Below, piece after piece: positions 8,378 through 17,730 of a DNA stretch of 43,657 nucleotides (positions within the stretch are counted from its first letter, which is position 1; each line of letters starts with the position of its first letter). Under the pieces are notes generated by a model. The model was given only the letters and a program-made list of their open reading frames with translations. It was not told where the DNA came from and did not search any database. Source of the DNA: Bdellovibrionales bacterium. GTDB taxonomy: Bacteria > Bdellovibrionota > Bdellovibrionia > Bdellovibrionales > UBA1609. The stretch covers positions 1-43,657 of the forward strand of contig JADZEO010000124.1 of the NCBI GenBank assembly GCA_020850475.1, in the 5' to 3' direction. The translations under genes were made by a program, and so were the position numbers.

Positions 8378-9835
8378 GTGCCCATTCGCATTTTCAATAC
8401 CCAAACTCACCAAAAGGAAGATTTTGTTCCGCTCCACGCGGGCGAAGTGCGGATGTATGTCTGCGGTCCTACCGTTTATGATTATTTGCACGTCGGTAAC
8501 TTTCGCGGCGCGATCTTTTTTAATTTGGTTCGCAACTGGTTGGAACACAAAGGTCTAAAAGTGACCTATGTCTACAACTACACTGACGTCGACGATAAAA
8601 TCATCAATCGGGCGAAACAAGAAGGGGTCGACTCGGCGGAAATCGCCGAGCGTTACATTCGGGAATTTCAAAAGGACTACAATGCCCTTAAGTTGCGCGC
8701 CCATTCCCGCAATCCGCGAGTCACTGAGTTTATGAGTGAGATCATTGAGTTTGTTCAGGAGCTGATCAAGAATGGCAAAGGCTACGTGGTGGACCAAGAG
8801 GTTTACTACAATGTTCATGCTTTTTCGAGCTACGGCAAACTCAGTAACAAGAATCTAGAGGACCTTGAAGCGGGCTATCGAGTGGACGTCGATGAGCGCA
8901 AGAAACACCCGGCGGATTTTGCCCTGTGGAAAGCGGCCAAACCAGGGGAACCGTCTTGGCCGTCGCCTTGGGGGCCGGGTCGGCCGGGCTGGCACATTGA
9001 GTGTTCAACCATGGCGCGAACCATTCTCGGTGACACCATCGATATTCACGGCGGAGGCCTCGATTTGGTGTTTCCTCACCATGAAAATGAAGTCGCCCAA
9101 AGCGAAGGTTGCACCGGAAAGCCCTTTGTTCGTTATTGGATGCACAATAACATGATCAACTTCGGCGATCAGAAGATGAGTAAATCGCTCGGCAACATCC
9201 GTACGGCGCGCTCTTTTTTGGAGCAGTACAATGCTGAGATTCTCAAGTTTATGATGCTCTCCTCGCACTACCGCAGTACAACCGATTTTAGTGAGGAACA
9301 AATTCAGCGCACGATTGCGGGGCTGGCGCGAATTTATTCGACCATGGCCCACGCCGAAACTCTCGCGCAGGCGCGCACGGAGCTCGCACCACCACCGGAA
9401 AAATTCGCTCAGGCCATCAATGAAGCCGATGCCGGGATTGAACGGGCCTTGGATGATGATTTTAATACTCCCGAGGTGATCGCGCGGATCTACGAAGTGG
9501 TCCGCTTGTACAACAATCTGGCGAGAACTCCGGGCAAGGTCACGCCCGACAAACGGGCTGCGGCCGAGGTATTTCGGCATTGGCTCAAAAACCAAGGTTC
9601 ATTGATGGCCTTGTTTCAGGAAAACCCAGCCGAGTATTTGCGAATATTGGACGACATGTTGCTCAAGGGCAAAGGCCTTGAGCGCGGGGCCATCGATCAG
9701 TTGGTCTCGGCAAGGAGTCGGGCGCGGGCGGAGAAAAATTGGGCCGAATCTGATCGACTTCGCGACGAGTTGGCGGCCAAAGGCATTGCCGTTCAAGATA
9801 GTCCCGACGGAACCACTTGGGAAGTGGCGAAATAG
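8378..9835 (+). CDS. cysS: Cysteine--tRNA ligase
   Basis: Class I synthetase for tRNA-Cys, 485 residues. Features seen: first zinc ligand Cys29 in YVCGPTVYDYLHVGN, with HVGN (38-41) as the HIGH motif; the second part of the zinc site in WHIECSTM and HHENEVAQSE; KMSKSLGN near residue 265; and the C-terminal anticodon-binding segment with SARSRARAEKNWAESDRLRD, the usual helical region. The start is GTG at 8378 with AGGAG ten bases upstream. It ends nine bases before the uvrB start and in the same reading frame, so coupling of the two is likely. Confidence 0.96.
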   Translation: MPIRIFNTQTHQKEDFVPLHAGEVRMYVCGPTVYDYLHVGNFRGAIFFNLVRNWLEHKGLKVTYVYNYTDVDDKIINRAKQEGVDSAEIAERYIREFQKDYNALKLRAHSRNPRVTEFMSEIIEFVQELIKNGKGYVVDQEVYYNVHAFSSYGKLSNKNLEDLEAGYRVDVDERKKHPADFALWKAAKPGEPSWPSPWGPGRPGWHIECSTMARTILGDTIDIHGGGLDLVFPHHENEVAQSEGCTGKPFVRYWMHNNMINFGDQKMSKSLGNIRTARSFLEQYNAEILKFMMLSSHYRSTTDFSEEQIQRTIAGLARIYSTMAHAETLAQARTELAPPPEKFAQAINEADAGIERALDDDFNTPEVIARIYEVVRLYNNLARTPGKVTPDKRAAAEVFRHWLKNQGSLMALFQENPAEYLRILDDMLLKGKGLERGAIDQLVSARSRARAEKNWAESDRLRDELAAKGIAVQDSPDGTTWEVAK

Positions 9836-9844
9836 CCGACGAGG

Positions 9845-11962
9845 TTGTCACTGGCACCAAAAAACACCCGGCCACCAGCCGGAAAATTTCAACTGGTCAC
9901 ACCCTTGACGCCATCGGGGGATCAACCCCGGGCTATTCGTGATTTGGTCGATAATATACGACAAGGGCAAAAGCATCAGGTTTTGTTAGGCGTCACTGGC
10001 TCCGGTAAAACCTTTACCATGGCCAATGTGATCGCCGAACTGAATCGGCCCGCCTTGGTCCTTGCTCCCAATAAAACGCTGGCGGCCCAACTCTTCACCG
10101 AGTTTAAAGAGTTGTTTCCCCATAATGCGGTTGAGTACTTTGTCAGTTATTACGATTACTATCAGCCGGAGGCCTACATTCCCGCCACGGATACCTTTAT
10201 CGAAAAGGACTCCGCCATTAATGAGCAGATTGATCGCATGCGCCACTCGGCGACTCATGCGCTCTTTGAACGGCGGGATGTGATCATCGTGGCATCGGTG
10301 AGTTGTATTTACGGTTTGGGGTCGCCTGAGGCCTATGAAGGCATGATGATTCTGATCGAGAGCAACAAGGAAATTCGCCGCGATCATTTTTTGCGGGAGC
10401 TGGTGCGCATCCAGTATCGGCGTAACGACATTGACTTTCACCGCGGCACTTTTAGGGTCCGGGGGGATGTCGTCGAGGTTTTGCCGCCTTACGAAGAGAC
10501 GCGAGCCATTCGCATCGAGTTCTTTGGTGATTTTATTGATCGGATCTGTTGGGTCGATCCTTTGCGGGGTCAAATTTTAGGTGAGATTGATCGCATCGCG
10601 ATTTATCCCGGGAGCCATTACGTCAGTACCGAAGAAAAAGCCAAAATTGCGGTGGAAACCATTCGTGAGGAGCTGCGAGAAAGAATCAAATTTTACCGCG
10701 AACAAATTCGGTTTCTTGAGGCCGAGCGCATCGAGCAGCGCACCTCCTACGATTTGGAAATGATCACCGAAATGGGCTTTTGTCCGGGGATTGAAAACTA
10801 CTCTCGCCATTTCACCGGTCGTGCGTCAGGGGAAGCCCCGCCGACTTTGCTCGAGTATTTTCCGTCTGAATATTTGACCTTTATTGACGAGTCACATGTG
10901 ACGGTTCCTCAAGTCGGTGGCATGTACCGCGGTGATCGGGCTCGCAAATTGACGCTGGTGGAACACGGCTTTCGTTTGCCTTCGGCGCTCGATAATCGCC
11001 CTTTGAACTTTCAAGAGTTTGAACACTACCTAGACAAGGTGGTTTACGTTTCGGCCACACCCGGTGAATATGAAATTAAAAAAAGTGAAGGCCTGGTGGT
11101 GGAGCAAATCATTCGGCCGACCGGTTTGATTGATCCGCGGGTGGAAGTCCGGCCAGTGACCAATCAGGTCGATGATTTGCTGGGCGAAATTCGACTGCGG
11201 GCCCAGCAAAAGGAACGAGTGCTGGTGACCACGCTCACTAAACGCTCGGCGGAAGATCTGACCGAGTACTACGAGAGTAACGGAGTCAAAGTTAAATATC
11301 TGCATAGTGACATCAAGACCGTCGAGCGCACCGAGATTATCCGTGATCTGCGGCTGGGTATTTTCGATGTGCTGATTGGCATCAACTTGCTGCGCGAGGG
11401 CTTGGATATTCCCGAGGTGAGCTTGGTGGCCATAACGGACGCCGACAAAGAGGGATTTTTGCGTTCCGAGCGCTCGCTCATTCAAACCATCGGCCGCGCC
11501 GCTCGTAACGTCAAGGGAACGGTTATTCTCTACGGCGACAGCGTGACTCAATCGATGCAAAAGGCGATCGACGAAACTAATCGGCGCCGCGAATTGCAAA
11601 CAGCTTATAACGTGGAGCATGGGATCACCCCTAAATCCATCGACAAAAATGTGCGCAAAGGTCTGGCCGAGATTTATGGGTTTGATCTGCTCGAAGACCT
11701 AGAGTCAATGAAGAAAAAGAGCAAGGTCAAATCGCCAGTGGTCAAATACGACTTGGATGCCAAGGGCCTGCAAAAGGAAATTGAGAATTTGCGCAAAAAT
11801 ATGAAGAAGGCCGCCGGCAAGTTGGAATTTGAGGAAGCCGCTCGCATTCGCGATGAAATCAAGCGCCTCGAGATGAGGGAGCTGGTCATGCGCGAAGGTC
11901 AAGTCGACGAGCAAAGCCATCAAGTGATGGATAGTGGCAAAGAGCCGACAGGAAACGAGTAA
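9845..11962 (+). CDS. uvrB: UvrABC excision nuclease subunit B
   Basis: Damage-verifying helicase-like subunit of nucleotide excision repair; loads onto DNA with UvrA and recruits UvrC. Seen: Walker A GVTGSGKT (49-56), the Tyr-rich beta-hairpin [20 protein letters not shown] that clamps DNA, the DESH Walker B box in [41 protein letters not shown], and the C-terminal UVR helix pair [19 protein letters not shown] (UvrC-binding). 705 residues. The start is probably TTG at 9845; the only other early candidate is CTG at 9851, and a stop (cysS TAG) lies just upstream in the same frame. GAGG touches the TTG, too close for a good ribosome binding site, so translation probably relies on ribosomes finishing cysS. 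It overlaps uvrC by one base. Confidence 0.96.
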   Translation: MSLAPKNTRPPAGKFQLVTPLTPSGDQPRAIRDLVDNIRQGQKHQVLLGVTGSGKTFTMANVIAELNRPALVLAPNKTLAAQLFTEFKELFPHNAVEYFVSYYDYYQPEAYIPATDTFIEKDSAINEQIDRMRHSATHALFERRDVIIVASVSCIYGLGSPEAYEGMMILIESNKEIRRDHFLRELVRIQYRRNDIDFHRGTFRVRGDVVEVLPPYEETRAIRIEFFGDFIDRICWVDPLRGQILGEIDRIAIYPGSHYVSTEEKAKIAVETIREELRERIKFYREQIRFLEAERIEQRTSYDLEMITEMGFCPGIENYSRHFTGRASGEAPPTLLEYFPSEYLTFIDESHVTVPQVGGMYRGDRARKLTLVEHGFRLPSALDNRPLNFQEFEHYLDKVVYVSATPGEYEIKKSEGLVVEQIIRPTGLIDPRVEVRPVTNQVDDLLGEIRLRAQQKERVLVTTLTKRSAEDLTEYYESNGVKVKYLHSDIKTVERTEIIRDLRLGIFDVLIGINLLREGLDIPEVSLVAITDADKEGFLRSERSLIQTIGRAARNVKGTVILYGDSVTQSMQKAIDETNRRRELQTAYNVEHGITPKSIDKNVRKGLAEIYGFDLLEDLESMKKKSKVKSPVVKYDLDAKGLQKEIENLRKNMKKAAGKLEFEEAARIRDEIKRLEMRELVMREGQVDEQSHQVMDSGKEPTGNE

Positions 11963-13839
11963 TGGCAGCCGGCAAGATCGAAGAGCTCAAGTCACTCGTT
12001 CGGGAGTTTCCGGAACTCCCGGGCGTTTACTTGATGAAGAATCTCCGGGACAAGGTCATTTACGTCGGCAAGGCCAAGAGCTTGCGAGCCCGCGTGCGCT
12101 CGTATTTTAATAAGAGTTCTGACCAACCGGTGAAGACTCAGTATTTGGTCAATCAAATCGAGCAAATCCACTATATCTTGACCAATACCGAGGTGGAGGC
12201 CTTTTTACTTGAAGCCTCTCTCATCAAAAAATACCGCCCCCGCTACAACATTCGGCTTAAGGATGACAAAGCCTATCCGTATATCAAGGTGAGTGTTCAG
12301 GACACTTTTCCACGCTTTTATCTGAGCCGACGAGTTGAGAGTGACGGGGCTCTTTACTTTGGTCCTTATACGAGTGGAACCGCCGTTCGGGAGACCATTC
12401 GGTTTTTGAATCGGACGTTTCGGGTACGAGATTGTGCCGATGCCTTTATGAAAACGCGTAAGCGCCCGTGCCTGACGTATCAGATTGGGCGGTGTACTGC
12501 TCCCTGTGTCGGTTTGATTGAGACCGCGGCCTACAAGGCCGACATTGACAGTGCTCTGGAGTATTTGCGCGGAGAGGACAAGAAAGTTGTCAAAGACCTC
12601 ACTCGCCGGATGAAGTCGGCATCTGAGGACGAGCGCTTTGAGGCGGCTGCCAAGTTTCGCGATAGTATTCAGGCCATCGAAGCCATTTGGCAGCGGCAGA
12701 GTGTGGTCTCAACCAAACAGGATCGGGATGTCGATGTGATCGCCTTTTTTGGCGATCAGAGGGGTACTCTGATCGAGACGCTACACATTCGGCGTGGCCG
12801 AGTGATCGGCAATCGTTCGCACTTTTTGCCTAAGCTTGATGTGAGTCGCGACGGTGAGGATCCTCGCGAGTGGCTGACTTCATTTCTTAACCAATATTAC
12901 GCGGAAAACGTCATTCCCGATGAAATCATTTTGCCTTTGGATTTGGGGGGCGATTTACATAAGCTTTTGGGCGATGTTTTTTGGGAGCGCCAGCGCAAGC
13001 GACCGGCCTTGGTCCATGCACTGGATCAAGGGGCTCGGGAGCTGATGACGATGGCGGAGAAGAACGCCGAAAATCACTTTAACTCCCAAATCACCCAGCG
13101 AGAGAATGTTCTTAATGGGCTGGCTGAGATTCAAAAGAAACTTCATCTTCCGGCCTTACCAAGACGAATGGAGTGCTTTGATATTTCCAACTTTCAAGGC
13201 TCTCAAACCGTCGCCTCCCAAGTGGTCTTTGAAGAGGGGACGTCGCGCAAAGAAGACTATCGCAAATATAAAATTAAATCCGTCGAGGGCCCCAATGATT
13301 TTGAGTCGATGAAAGAGGTGCTGCGCCGGCGGTTGGCTCATACCGAATATGAAGACCCGCAGTTGATTGTAGTGGATGGAGGCAAAGGGCAACTGAAGAT
13401 GGCAGTTGAGGTTCTTAAGGAACTGGGTCGGCCCGAAATCCCTGTGGTCGGGATGGCGAAGGCACGGACCGAAGGTGAGTTTTCGGACCAGGAGATCCAT
13501 GAATCACAAGAGCGGTTCTTTTTGCCGGGCCGACAAAATGCCGTCACTTTTCGGCAAGGCTCAGAAGCTTTAAATATATTAGTCCAGATTCGCGATGAAG
13601 CACATCGGGTGGCGATTACGTTTCATCGCAAGCTGCGAGATCAGGCGTTATTGTCCAGTTCCTTGGATCAAGTGAAGGGGCTGGGGCCAGCCAAGAAGAA
13701 GTATCTTCTCGCGCAATTTGGCTCACTGGAAGCGATTCGCAAGGCTGAGATCGAAGAAATCGCGGAGCTTAAGGGTTTTAACCGCAGTTTGGCCGAGGGA
13801 GTCCTCGCGGCACTCAATGCCGATCTCGAGCGGGGTTGA
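11962..13839 (+). CDS. uvrC: UvrABC excision nuclease subunit C
   Basis: Makes both incisions flanking a lesion after UvrB binding. 625 residues in the standard order: N-terminal GIY-YIG nuclease (PGVYLMK...KVIYVGKAKSLRARV, residues ~20-50) for the 3' cut; a Cys-rich segment (RDCADAFMKTRKRPCLTYQIGRC split here for length, about 155-180); UVR motif ~200-235 (DERFEAAAKFRDSI) that binds UvrB; the RNase H-like 5' nuclease with MECFDISNFQGS and VVDGGKGQL; and a C-terminal double helix-hairpin-helix (QVKGLGPAKKKYLLAQFGS). Start ATG overlaps the uvrB stop as TAATG, showing translational coupling. The uvrB-uvrC adjacency is less common than separate loci in proteobacteria. No uvrA in the window. Confidence 0.96.
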   Translation: MAAGKIEELKSLVREFPELPGVYLMKNLRDKVIYVGKAKSLRARVRSYFNKSSDQPVKTQYLVNQIEQIHYILTNTEVEAFLLEASLIKKYRPRYNIRLKDDKAYPYIKVSVQDTFPRFYLSRRVESDGALYFGPYTSGTAVRETIRFLNRTFRVRDCADAFMKTRKRPCLTYQIGRCTAPCVGLIETAAYKADIDSALEYLRGEDKKVVKDLTRRMKSASEDERFEAAAKFRDSIQAIEAIWQRQSVVSTKQDRDVDVIAFFGDQRGTLIETLHIRRGRVIGNRSHFLPKLDVSRDGEDPREWLTSFLNQYYAENVIPDEIILPLDLGGDLHKLLGDVFWERQRKRPALVHALDQGARELMTMAEKNAENHFNSQITQRENVLNGLAEIQKKLHLPALPRRMECFDISNFQGSQTVASQVVFEEGTSRKEDYRKYKIKSVEGPNDFESMKEVLRRRLAHTEYEDPQLIVVDGGKGQLKMAVEVLKELGRPEIPVVGMAKARTEGEFSDQEIHESQERFFLPGRQNAVTFRQGSEALNILVQIRDEAHRVAITFHRKLRDQALLSSSLDQVKGLGPAKKKYLLAQFGSLEAIRKAEIEEIAELKGFNRSLAEGVLAALNADLERG

Positions 13840-13844
13840 TTTCG

Positions 13845-13985
13845 GGCATCGGCCCTTCTGGCAAACGGGCCGAGGGCCAAGGGTTGCAGTCGGGACTTCA
13901 GCGCTCCGACACCGACACTGACTCTGACACGGACACGGACTCCGACACTGAACGGGGGCTCAGCCCCTCGGGCAGGAGGGCCAAG
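13845..13985 (+). repeat. GAC-NCN hexamer tract (locus 2) flanked by imperfect ~35-bp direct repeats
   Basis: The tract 13908-13949 alternates GAC with ACC, ACT, TCT, ACG or TCC. On each side lies a G/C-rich segment of the type GGCCCTTCTGGCAAACGGGC (about 13850-13886) and AGCCCCTCGGGCAGGAGGGC (about 13960-13992), which are imperfect direct copies. A possible 70-codon frame (13836-14048) reads SDTDTDS through the tract, but has no ribosome binding site or homology I can see. Confidence 0.6.
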
Positions 13986-13988
13986 GGC

Positions 13989-14012
13989 CGCGGCCGAAAT
14001 TGTTCGGCCGCG
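13989..14012. terminator. Strong hairpin between convergent genes
   Basis: Perfect 10-bp stem CGCGGCCGAA / TTCGGCCGCG with a 4-base loop, lying between uvrC and the convergent pseudoprotease gene. There is no T run on either strand, so termination is an inference from position and stability. Confidence 0.5.
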
Positions 14013-14044
14013 CGGGGGGGCAGGAATAAAAAGCCGAGAGGATT

Positions 14045-15181
14045 TTAGTTCTGACTCAAATATTGCAAATACTTGGCGATATTGAGTCGGTTGCCGCCGA
14101 TGGTTTCAAATTTCATCGGATCGACAGGGTCGGAAGCTTCGGGTTTAAGGAAAGCCTCAAGCATCTTACGGGTGGTGATGCGACCGTAATTTTTGTTGAT
14201 CGCCAAAGCCAGGGCACCGGCGACGTGAGAGGCAGCCAAAGAAGTACTTGAGAGCTCTTGGTAGCTATTGCCGGGGGAGGTGCTGAGAACCGCTTCTCCG
14301 GGGGCGGAGGTTTCAACCGCATCGCGACCGAAGTTGGCAATCGCCGGACGAGTTTCATTCTTATCAATCGCGGTCACCGCAATCACGTTGGAGCTCAAAC
14401 GAAGCGCCGAAAGAAGATCTTCGCCCTTGGTCAAGTTAAGACCGGAGCTGCCGGCCGAAACCACGATCGGCAGGGCGGAGGCATCGACCTTTTTAAGAAC
14501 CTCGGCCACCATCGCCTTTTCGACTTTGGCGCTGTTGGGTTTAAATACATAACTTGGCAAATGCAGAACGATGAGATCGGCCTTCATTTTGACCGCGTAT
14601 TCGATGGAGCTCACTAAGTTCGGAAACTTGAATTGGCCCGAGCCATCGATAAAGCGGACGGGGAGTAAGCTGATTTCGGGCGCGATGCCGCGAATCCCAA
14701 CACCGTTGTCGGCAACGGCTCCGATAATTCCGGCCATTGCCGTGCCTGATCCGTGCCGATCATAAGGAAGGCCATCGTGATCGACAAAGTCGTAGCCGAC
14801 AAAGTCATCGACATAACCATTTTGGTCATCATCGACTTGATCGAGAGAGTTGGGCTTGCCCGGAGTCTTTTCTTTCCACTCGGACTTGTTGACGAACACG
14901 TTGTTGACCAAGTCTTCGTGGGTGTAATCGATCCCAGAGCCTAAGATGGCCACGGTGATCCGGCGCGACTGGCCATTGCCTTGTTGCCAAACTTGATCCA
15001 TGCCGACCTGTTTCATGTTCCATTGTTGGGTCGTCATGGGATCAACTACCTTAGGAACACTCTGGCGGTTGGCCGGAGAGGGGTCGAGATTGGGGTTGGC
15101 TTCGAGCACAACTTCGCGACCGCAACTCAGCAGGAGAGAAAAACCAAGTACAGGAAGTAATTTTCGCAATGTCATTTTCAT
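14045..15181 (-). CDS. Lipoprotein S8 pseudoprotease (catalytic Asp and His lost)
   Basis: Subtilase-fold paralogue of its neighbour at 15188-16933. A lipoprotein signal ends in LLLSC (Cys20). Aligned by eye with the neighbour: catalytic Asp of AIIDTGADYTHPDL is Gly81 here (AILGSGIDYTHEDL); catalytic His of GHGTHVSG is Ser145 (GSGTAMAG); oxyanion Asn of AAGND is Ser245 (SAGSS); only the Ser is kept (S314, SSTSLAASHVAG). The calcium-loop-like DDDQNGYVDD and the rest of the fold are conserved and the frame is intact, which argues for selected non-catalytic function (scaffold, inhibitor or substrate binder) rather than decay. 378 residues; it lacks the long propeptide and the C-terminal domain of the neighbour. 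Last gene of a three-gene operon, six bases after the active protease. Confidence 0.88.
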   Translation of the reverse strand: MKMTLRKLLPVLGFSLLLSCGREVVLEANPNLDPSPANRQSVPKVVDPMTTQQWNMKQVGMDQVWQQGNGQSRRITVAILGSGIDYTHEDLVNNVFVNKSEWKEKTPGKPNSLDQVDDDQNGYVDDFVGYDFVDHDGLPYDRHGSGTAMAGIIGAVADNGVGIRGIAPEISLLPVRFIDGSGQFKFPNLVSSIEYAVKMKADLIVLHLPSYVFKPNSAKVEKAMVAEVLKKVDASALPIVVSAGSSGLNLTKGEDLLSALRLSSNVIAVTAIDKNETRPAIANFGRDAVETSAPGEAVLSTSPGNSYQELSSTSLAASHVAGALALAINKNYGRITTRKMLEAFLKPEASDPVDPMKFETIGGNRLNIAKYLQYLSQN

Positions 15182-15187
15182 ACCCTC

Positions 15188-16933
15188 TTATTTCAAAATG
15201 CGCACTTTATCGATGTGCACACCTTCGGAGTTGAAGTTCGCAAAAGGTTTTCCGTCATCGAGATTAACGATGGCATTGGAAAACTTGAGATGAACCGTAT
15301 CGCCTTTAATGATCGGCGACCAATGATCCACAAACTCGCCTTTAAGATTCATGACCGGCCGATAGCGGAAGTCATAAAGAAGGGCGGCATCAAAATCCGC
15401 TTCAACTTGCGCCACGCGAATGTGAACCTGAATGGCCTTTGCTTTGGGATAGTTGAGCGTCCACGCGTTGTCGATACGCTCTTGAGGATACGAGGGGGTT
15501 TTGACGTCGACATCAAGTTCTTCCCAAGTGCCGCTCAAGTCGTCGTTGATTTGAGTCTGATTGGCAATGGCTCGGGGAAGCGAAATGCGACCACGGGCGA
15601 CCACCATATTCGCCAAAGCGGCAACAGGCTCCGCGGTTTCGATCAAGCGCTTCTTCACTTCCGCCGGCTGGCCTCGCAGAGAATTGTCAGCGGCAATCAA
15701 CAGCGCGGCGGCCCCCGCAACATGGGGCGAAGCCATTGAGGTTCCCGAGTAAGAATCATAGGGAACCACGACCGGGATCTTTTTACCAGAATCGTCCTCA
15801 GTTGTGGTTGGAACCGTGCTGTAGATATCCACACCGGGTGCCGCAACGTGGACGGTTTTCTGTCCAAAGTTACTGAAGTCAGCCAAGGCATCTCGACTGT
15901 CGGTCGCGGCCACTGAAATAATGTTGGGGAGCTCATAGTTCGCGGGATAGTGGGGATCGTTATCGCTATTGGCGCTATCGTTACCCGCGGCAAAGACAAA
16001 GAGAATTCCTTGCTGGCCGCCTTGCTTAAGTAGGCTCTCAATCAGGCGAGATTTTCCGCCGCCGCCGTAGCTGCCGTTCACGACGTCCACCTTGTTGGCG
16101 AGGATATATTTATAGGCGCGGTACTCATCGATGGTCGAACCACTGCCATTTTCGTCGAGAAATTTGACTGGCATAATGCTGACCTGCCAGTTCACTCCGA
16201 CGACACCAATGCCATTGCCCCCAACGGCACCAATGGTACCAGAAACGTGAGTGCCGTGACCTTGATCGTCCATTGGATCGGGATCACCGACCTGACCGTA
16301 GTGCAGGTGTTCGCGCGTTCCGCTCACCGCATCCCACCCATGGAGGTCGTCAACATAGCCGTTGCCGTCGTCATCTTTTCCTGGCACGCCGGCTTTTTCT
16401 TTTTCGTTAATCCAAATATTGTCGATCAAATCCGGGTGAGTATAATCAGCACCCGTATCAATAATGGCGACCACCACGTTGCGATTGCCCTTCGTGGTCT
16501 TCCAAGCTTCAAAGGCCCCGATGTCGGCACCTCGTTGGCCTTCAATTCCGGCGGGGCTATCCTGGCCGTAGTTTTTGAGTCCCCAGAGCTTAAGCCAATA
16601 AGGGTCTTGAGGAAGGTTGTTGAGTTTCACTCTAAAGTTGGGTTCAGCAAGTTCAACAAACTTGAGCTCCTCAAGGTCGGCCGCGAAGTCTTTTGGGTCC
16701 TGGATCTTGGCGTCGCGGAGAACGAACACCTGATCCTCTTGATCGACCGTTTCAACTTGCGCAAAGTCGGCAAAAAACTTTTGCTTTTCAGCCGCTGTGA
16801 CCTGGCGATCGAGTTTTACCAGTACTTCGCCGGCCATGATTTTTGAATCGATGGCAGGTGATTGACTGATGTAGTTGTGAGCACAAGCGCCAAAGAATCC
16901 TAAAACGAAAATCGCAATAATGAGTTTTTTCAT
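15188..16933 (-). CDS. Lipoprotein subtilisin-like (S8) serine protease
   Basis: Predicted active subtilase tethered to a membrane by lipidation at Cys17 (FFGAC). Residues ~33-105 form a propeptide of the I9/fervidolysin type (AGEVLVKLDRQVTAAEK...VELAEPNFRV). Catalytic domain: D159 in IIDTGADYTHPDL, H226 in GHGTHVSGTIGA, oxyanion N318 in FAAGND, S399 in YSGTSMASPHVAG. The C-terminal ~130 residues (after RISLPRAIANQ) are beta-rich, of unknown type. Its ATG overlaps the end of the upstream gene by four bases and the pseudoprotease follows after six, so the three are co-expressed; the active and inactive subtilases probably act at the same cell surface or in the periplasm. Substrates are unknown. 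Confidence 0.94.
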   Translation of the reverse strand: MKKLIIAIFVLGFFGACAHNYISQSPAIDSKIMAGEVLVKLDRQVTAAEKQKFFADFAQVETVDQEDQVFVLRDAKIQDPKDFAADLEELKFVELAEPNFRVKLNNLPQDPYWLKLWGLKNYGQDSPAGIEGQRGADIGAFEAWKTTKGNRNVVVAIIDTGADYTHPDLIDNIWINEKEKAGVPGKDDDGNGYVDDLHGWDAVSGTREHLHYGQVGDPDPMDDQGHGTHVSGTIGAVGGNGIGVVGVNWQVSIMPVKFLDENGSGSTIDEYRAYKYILANKVDVVNGSYGGGGKSRLIESLLKQGGQQGILFVFAAGNDSANSDNDPHYPANYELPNIISVAATDSRDALADFSNFGQKTVHVAAPGVDIYSTVPTTTEDDSGKKIPVVVPYDSYSGTSMASPHVAGAAALLIAADNSLRGQPAEVKKRLIETAEPVAALANMVVARGRISLPRAIANQTQINDDLSGTWEELDVDVKTPSYPQERIDNAWTLNYPKAKAIQVHIRVAQVEADFDAALLYDFRYRPVMNLKGEFVDHWSPIIKGDTVHLKFSNAIVNLDDGKPFANFNSEGVHIDKVRILK

Positions 16934-17604
16934 GGCTGATCCTCTAACTGAGAAAAGGTGGACTTACTCCACTGCGCAAAGCGAGTGATGACGCCCTTTT
17001 CAAGCGTGTTCAAATCGCGGCTTCCGATCAATTGGCGTTTCTGCCAAAGGTAGTTGCGGTTTTTGATATTAAGAACAGACGATAGCGAGCACTTGGTCTT
17101 TTCAGTGTCGGTCAGGGTCAGGGTGTAAACAAACGAATCGAGATAGTTCTGGTTGATCGCCATCCCCACGACTTTTTCGTAAACAATCGCCTTGTTGCCC
17201 TCGACTGTATAGGTGAAGGACGAAGCGCAAGGCGTGCCATCGGCATTTTGAGCCTTGGTGCACTCGGTTTTGCTTTCAGCTACGTTGAATACCGTCAGCG
17301 GGAAATCGTGACTGCGAGTTACGTTGATAACAAAAAAGGACTCCCGCTCAGAGGTCTTGGTGGTGTCGGCTTTGGCGGTTTCTCTCCAGCCGTTAGGAGT
17401 TTTGGCTTCGGCTGATCGAACGTAAGGCGCCTTGGCCAATAATTGAGCCCATTTTTTGTCGAGCTCCTGAGTCAGATCCTTGCAGCGCCGATCGGCAGTT
17501 GCAGTGACTGAGGCCGGTAATTCCAACGATTCAGTGACGTTGGTGAGCGCCCAGCTGGACGTTCCCCAAAGACACAAAACCACACTAAGTAGCTTTGCTA
17601 ACAT
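16930..17604 (-). CDS. Exported protein of unknown function, first gene of protease operon
   Basis: I do not recognise the family. From the ATG at 17604, 224 residues; this start follows a GGGGTGGGA ribosome binding site and begins a clean signal peptide (MLAKLLSVVLCLWGTSSWA, cleavage before LTN). An in-frame start 36 bases further up would put twelve residues before the signal. The mature part has four Cys in two pairs (RRCKDL, ECTKAQ, PCASSF, KCSLSS), suggesting disulfides in the periplasm or outside. The stop overlaps the start of the lipoprotein subtilase (ATGA type), so it may be a partner, substrate or chaperone of that protease. Inference from position only. Confidence 0.75.
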   Translation of the reverse strand: MLAKLLSVVLCLWGTSSWALTNVTESLELPASVTATADRRCKDLTQELDKKWAQLLAKAPYVRSAEAKTPNGWRETAKADTTKTSERESFFVINVTRSHDFPLTVFNVAESKTECTKAQNADGTPCASSFTYTVEGNKAIVYEKVVGMAINQNYLDSFVYTLTLTDTEKTKCSLSSVLNIKNRNYLWQKRQLIGSRDLNTLEKGVITRFAQWSKSTFSQLEDQP

Positions 17605-17730
17605 GATCCCACCCCTTTTTATTTTGGGAAAGACTCCCATGGATGGGCAGTGTTGTATATTTGGGGGGTCGGGGTTGTAAACAGTTCAGTGATTCAGCTC
17701 ATTGCGGCGAATGAGGAATACTTCCCTCGG

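Noticed and set aside
13836-14048. 70-codon frame after uvrC containing SDTDTDS
   Set aside because: Arises from the repeat tract and GC-rich flanks; no ribosome binding site and it runs through a strong hairpin.
14045-15181. Treating the second S8 gene as an ordinary active subtilase
   Set aside because: Direct comparison with its neighbour shows the catalytic Asp, His and oxyanion Asn are all replaced.
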